Shown: piece after piece, positions 60,400 to 64,000 of the stretch
Position numbering within the stretch: position 1 is the first letter of the stretch
Layout: each line of letters begins with the position of its first letter
Assembly: GCA_963971425.1 (NCBI GenBank)
Contig: OZ020514.1
Location: 15,381,218-15,445,217 of the forward strand
Length of the DNA: 64,000 nucleotides
Source of the DNA: Bryoerythrophyllum caledonicum
Taxonomy: Eukaryota > Streptophyta > Bryopsida > Pottiales > Pottiaceae
Direction of reading: 5' to 3'
The notes under the pieces: model-generated
The model's database searches: none
What the model saw: only the letters and a program-made list of their open reading frames with translations
Told to the model about the DNA's origin: nothing
Program-made: the position numbers and the translations under genes

Positions 60400-60800
60400 A
60401 ACATTTAAAGTCTACACCACTACACTAAATATCACTTTTAGTGTAGTATACACTATTTGACTTATAATTGCTATAAGTATTCACTCTTAGTGAATCTTTT
60501 TACCATATGTATCCAAAATGATCCGCCTCTTTCAGTAGTATAGATAGATGTGCTTTTAGTAAATAAATTCATCAAAAGTAAAAAGCTATAGTGCTTCAAA
60601 ATCCTATAGTGTGGGTACAGTAAAAGTGATATTTAGAGTAGTCTTTACTGTAAAAAAGTCCTTAGTGTAAATATAAGTTTCCTCCCCAATAAAAAATTTC
60701 CACACATTGTCAAGCAAGAGGGCCTTTCCTTCTCACCTTCGAGCCTTATATACTAAGTTCCTTCATCATAGAAACTTGTAGTTTATCTCTAGTCTCTTTT
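60400..60800. other. AT-rich spacer with a small palindrome
   Basis: TACACTAAATATCACTTTTAGTGTA (about 60421-60445, arms TACACTAAA/TTTAGTGTA) could form a hairpin, and CACTT(T)TTAGT variants recur to about 60670. No gene is visible. Confidence 0.45.
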
Positions 60801-60804
60801 ACTT

Positions 60805-60946
60805 TCAGTTCCAAAAGTAGACTTTGTAATCCAATAGTAGACTCTCTATTCCAAAATTAGACTCTCTATTCCAATAGTAGACTTTTAATTCCAAAAGTAG
60901 ACTTTCTATCCCAACAACATACTTTCTATTCCAACAGTAGACTATA
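60805..60946. repeat. ~20-bp tandem repeat ACTTTCTATTCCAACAGTAG
   Basis: About seven degenerate copies of a 20-21-bp unit (variants AGACTCTCTATTCCAATAGT) just left of the assembly gap. Confidence 0.8.
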
Positions 60947-60985
60947 ATACATTCCACTACGTATGTAAAATAAATCATTGACTGG

Positions 60986-61185
60986 NNNNNNNNNNNNNNN
61001 NNNNNNNNNNNNNNNNNNNNNNNNNNNNNNNNNNNNNNNNNNNNNNNNNNNNNNNNNNNNNNNNNNNNNNNNNNNNNNNNNNNNNNNNNNNNNNNNNNNN
61101 NNNNNNNNNNNNNNNNNNNNNNNNNNNNNNNNNNNNNNNNNNNNNNNNNNNNNNNNNNNNNNNNNNNNNNNNNNNNNNNNNNNNN
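60986..61185. other. Assembly gap of 200 N
   Basis: Exactly 200 N, so probably a placeholder of arbitrary length. ACTGG is present on both sides, and tandem repeats flank it, which likely caused the gap. Confidence 0.99.
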
Positions 61186-61556
61186 ACTGGAGTTGGAATT
61201 TAGATATATACATTCCACTACACTCAAAGAAAAAAATAAACGAATGTGGCATGTAAAATATATCATTGGGTTGAGTTGCATTTTAGATATACACATTCCA
61301 CTACACTTAAAGAAAAAAAGTAATCGAAAATTGCATGTCAAATATATCATTGGGTTGAGTTGCATTTTAGATTTATACATTCCACTACACTTAAAGAAAA
61401 AAAGTAATTGAAAATTGCATGTCAAATATATCATTGGGTTGAGTTGCATTTTAGATATATACATTCCACTACACTTAAAGAAAAAAATAAACGAATATTG
61501 CTTGTCAAATATATCATTGGGTTGAGTTGCATTTTAGATTTATACATTGGAGTTTA
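61186..61556. repeat. ~84-bp tandem repeat right of the gap
   Basis: GAGTTGCATTTTAGAT recurs near 61273, 61357, 61441 and 61524, with ATTCCACTACACTTAAAG in each unit. It begins at the gap edge, so its true length is unknown. Confidence 0.9.
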
Positions 61557-61732
61557 ACTTCAAAAGTTGCAATTGTGTTAGTAACTCTTAACACATAAGA
61601 CGTTTTTAAAAGTAAAGGTGGAAGTCTTAAGTTTGGAAAAGTAAAAGTGAAAGTCAAAAGTTCACTATATAAACTCAGAAACTTCACTTGAGTATGGTGT
61701 GAGGATTATATAGAAAATTATTTTAGGCGTGC

Positions 61733-61985
61733 CCCCCCATCCCCCGAGACGTCCGCGCCTCCCGAGAAGTCCGCGGCCCCCTAGATGTCCGCACCCCCCC
61801 CAAGGCGTCCGCACCCCTCGTGGAGGCGTCCGCGCCCCCCCAGGCGTCCGCACCCCTCGTGGAGGCGTCCACGCTCCCCCAGGCGTCCGCCCCCCCCGGC
61901 GAGGCATCCGCGTCTCCCCAAGGCGTTCGCGCCCCCTCGACACGTCCGCGCCCTGATCCGTCCGCGTCCCCAGGGGTATAAAAGG
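61733..61985 (+). promoter_or_regulatory. RING-gene promoter: GTCCGCGCCCC cluster plus TATA box
   Basis: About a dozen GTCCGC(G/A)CCCC units with GAGGCGTCC spacers fill 61745-61970, followed by TATAAAAGG at 61977-61985. GTCCTCAC appears about 20 bp downstream, as at the hAT-1 promoter (TATAAAT then GTCCTCAC). The cluster is the most extended of the four. Confidence 0.65.
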
Positions 61986-62028
61986 AGGAGTGCACGCCCA
62001 TTGTCCTCACTTTTTCATTCCTCATCCA

Positions 62029-62205
62029 GGAATTCGGGCCTAAAACTGCCTCACGGCGGCTTTTTGTTGAGTACTTGGGTGAGCTACAGACTTGTTATAC
62101 GACGACACGTGTCTTACATCGGCGGAACACTCATCTCAACCGGGAATTCGGGCCTTAAACTACTTCACGGTGGCTTATTGCTGAATACTTGGGTGAATTT
62201 ATTTT
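62029..62205 (+). repeat. 55-bp direct repeat in the RING-gene leader
   Basis: GGAATTCGGGCCTAAAACTGC...TACTTGGGTGAG (about 62030-62085) is repeated with substitutions at about 62141-62197. TACTTGGGTG also occurs in the hAT-1 leader. Function unknown. Confidence 0.75.
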
Positions 62206-62270
62206 CTGCGGCGAACTAAATTTGTTGTTAGTGTGTTTTTTGACACACTTGAGTTTATCAACGGGGCTCA

Positions 62271-62315
62271 ATGGAAGGAAATGCAGTGCCAGAAACCGGG
62301 GCGGTCCGGAAGTGA
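62271..62315 (+). other. Possible 14-codon upstream open frame
   Basis: ATG at 62271 to TGA at 62313-62315, just upstream of the RING-gene ATG at 62349. Such uORFs can lower translation of the main frame, but this one is supported only by position. Confidence 0.25.
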
Positions 62316-62348
62316 GAGAGAGATCGGACTCCGAAGCGGGCGGGGGCG

Positions 62349-64000
62349 ATGCAGAAGAAGCGGGAGCATGTTTTGAAGAACTCCACTAAATTGGCGTTCA
62401 AAGGTTGGTGGGACGTGCCGGATCCATGGAAATATTCCACATGTGAAGAATACATTGAGTGGTGCCATATCACCAAACTATTTCCGCTTGAGCGCCACCA
62501 TTTCCATTGCCATTCAGAGAAGGCAAATTTGATTTAATGTCGGAATCAAGATTTTGTTCAACGTTGTATAGAAGTTTTACAACATTTATACAACCTTTCG
62601 ATCTTGAAGCGCAATGAAGCACCTCTCTTCATTTGCAGAATGGTGTACGCAGAGGTAATTCTTCACAAAGTGGTGGATTGGACCACCATAAAGTCTACAC
62701 CACGCATTATGGTGCCAACAGAGCCGCAAATTCCAAGGGAGAAGAAATTTCCGGATGGTGGCTTGGGAAGAATAATTAAGGCCGGTCGAAGCGAAGTTGA
62801 GAAGGTGCACGAGACAGAAGAATCAGATCCAGATCCAGATTCAGACGGGACTCGCTTTCCACGAGCGAAACGTCGACCTACTGTACGTCGTGGAGCGCCG
62901 AACGTTGCATCAATACCCGTTGTTGAAAACATGGACCCCGCGGAGAACAGTGAATGGGTTCCGGTGCCCACGGAGGTCATTGGAGACCCCGTAGTATCCG
63001 TGGAGGTGATTGGTGTGCCAGTTGTTGGACAACGCGACGAAGCGGATGAGATGTCCAAGAGAGGAGTACTTTTGGAGAAGGATGATTTCATCGCACAATT
63101 GCAAGCCACCATCCAAAGTCTCAAGTTGGAAGTGACGACAAAGGACATTAAGATTTCAAGGTTGCAGAATGAGTTGCAACAACGGCAACCAATGGAACAT
63201 GTCGAAGTACGTGAAACAATTGCGGTTCACGATCCGACGAAGGTGGATGAGAATTACCTCATCAACGTGGTTGATATTGTAACGGCTGGTGTGTTACAAG
63301 AAATTTGTACACCGGCCAAACGACAACGTCCTCCCGTCATTCTTCCTCCATTGGGCCCATTGGTGCGACCGTATGTGGACATTGACGGTGCACCTAGCAA
63401 AGACTCATTGTCATTTCCAACAAACATTCAAACGGATGAAGTGAATGAATTGAGGAAGGCAAATGATGAATTGCGCCTTGGTCTTTCAAAGATGTCAGAA
63501 TCGTACTATCAGTGCAAGGTGGCAACCATTCTTAGTGCCGATCACGGTCGTCAGATAGCGAATGAGTTCAAGAGGATTGACAATGAATACTTGGAACACA
63601 ACACGCGAAGGGATTTTGGCCTCACGTCGTGGAGTAGTTCCGATGAAATGTTTCCATCTGATTTGCCAATGACCGCTGGAGAGCCGTCACTCATTGATTG
63701 GGCGAAGGTGGACTTTGATCACGAGAATGCTAGATCCAGCCATGATCTCCAATTGAAAGAAGGAATTACCAGCAGACAACTGTGGCCGCAACCCGCACCA
63801 TGGATGTTCGATGGCACCAAATGCGTAGTGTGTTATAATCCATTTGGCCCTGAGGGTGGATGGGCCCTTGGATCATGTAAACACATGTTCCATCCGATGT
63901 GCTTAATTAGCATATTTTTGGTTAGAAGATTTTGCCCAAGTTGCCGTGCTCCATTTCACGCACGCCTGTACGAGGTATTTGGACTCACAACGTACATGCC
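62349..64000 (+). CDS. RING-H2 coiled-coil protein, probable E3 ligase (runs off the edge)
   Basis: One frame is open from 62349 to the window end, about 550 codons, apart from a TAA at 62535-62537. From 62538 onward it is uninterrupted, and no stop is reached. A second possible start is ATG 62640, just behind an acceptor-like TTCATTTGCAG. The N-terminal part is Trp-rich (GWWDVPDPWKYS). A coiled coil follows near residues 236-281, then an acidic/Pro linker and a further helical stretch. The C-terminal RING-H2 finger is at residues 492-527: CVVC, 14 residues, C-x-H-xx-H-xx-C, 10 residues, CPSC. RING-H2 fingers recruit E2 ubiquitin-conjugating enzymes, so an E3 ligase is the likely role. The protein is not recognised beyond that. 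The TAA may be a real break, or an intron boundary may bypass it. Confidence 0.7.

Noticed and set aside
61729-62219. Pro/Arg-rich frames over the GC cluster before the RING gene
   Set aside because: They coincide with the repeated GTCCGCGCCCC promoter block and lie upstream of or across the TATA box.

Overview
The window looks like repeat-dominated chromatin from a land plant or close streptophyte relative. The evidence is a long higher-order satellite array, plant-type hAT and CACTA DNA transposons, a Ty3/gypsy pol relic and TATA-type promoters. I cannot place the species. Almost nothing resembles a conserved single-copy host gene; the best candidate is an E3-like RING-H2 protein that runs off the right edge.

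Layout. 1-18471 is one tandem satellite with a ~163-bp monomer: a near-identical 1471-bp higher-order repeat (9 monomers) up to ~10089, then diverged monomers with older nested duplications. 18472-23082 is a decayed hAT transposon (hAT-1). 23083-25620 holds no gene I can name. 25621-33707 is a tail-to-tail pair of related elements; the left one carries two open frames, here called ORF A and ORF B, and the right one is mostly minisatellite. 33708-38800 is non-coding, with ACCGG-rich and short tandem repeats. 38809-44845 is a second, broken copy of the A/B module (minus strand), split by a 3712-bp CACTA element with clean ends and a TCC target duplication. 44846-46200 is non-coding. 46200-50530 is an old Ty3/gypsy fossil with an embedded cytosine-5 DNA methyltransferase-like domain between protease and reverse transcriptase. 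50540-52650 is a third, partial A/B module. 53641-54127 is a 21-bp-based minisatellite. 54128-58335 is a second hAT copy (hAT-2, minus). 58531-60114 is a protein-kinase-like frame (minus). 60986-61185 is an assembly gap. 61733-64000 is a promoter plus the RING-H2 gene (plus).

Three points stand out. First, the gypsy fossil carries a methyltransferase domain. Second, the two hAT transposases, the kinase and the RING gene share one promoter design (a GTCCGCGCCCC/GACGTC cluster directly upstream of a TATA box) and partly similar leaders, so kinase and RING may belong to the hAT family's mobile lineage. Third, every in-frame stop in the kinase frame (four) and both in hAT-1 are TAG; the two that can be aligned to hAT-2 sit where the ancestral codon held a CAG/CTG (CHG) site, as expected if CHG-methylated cytosines decayed by deamination.
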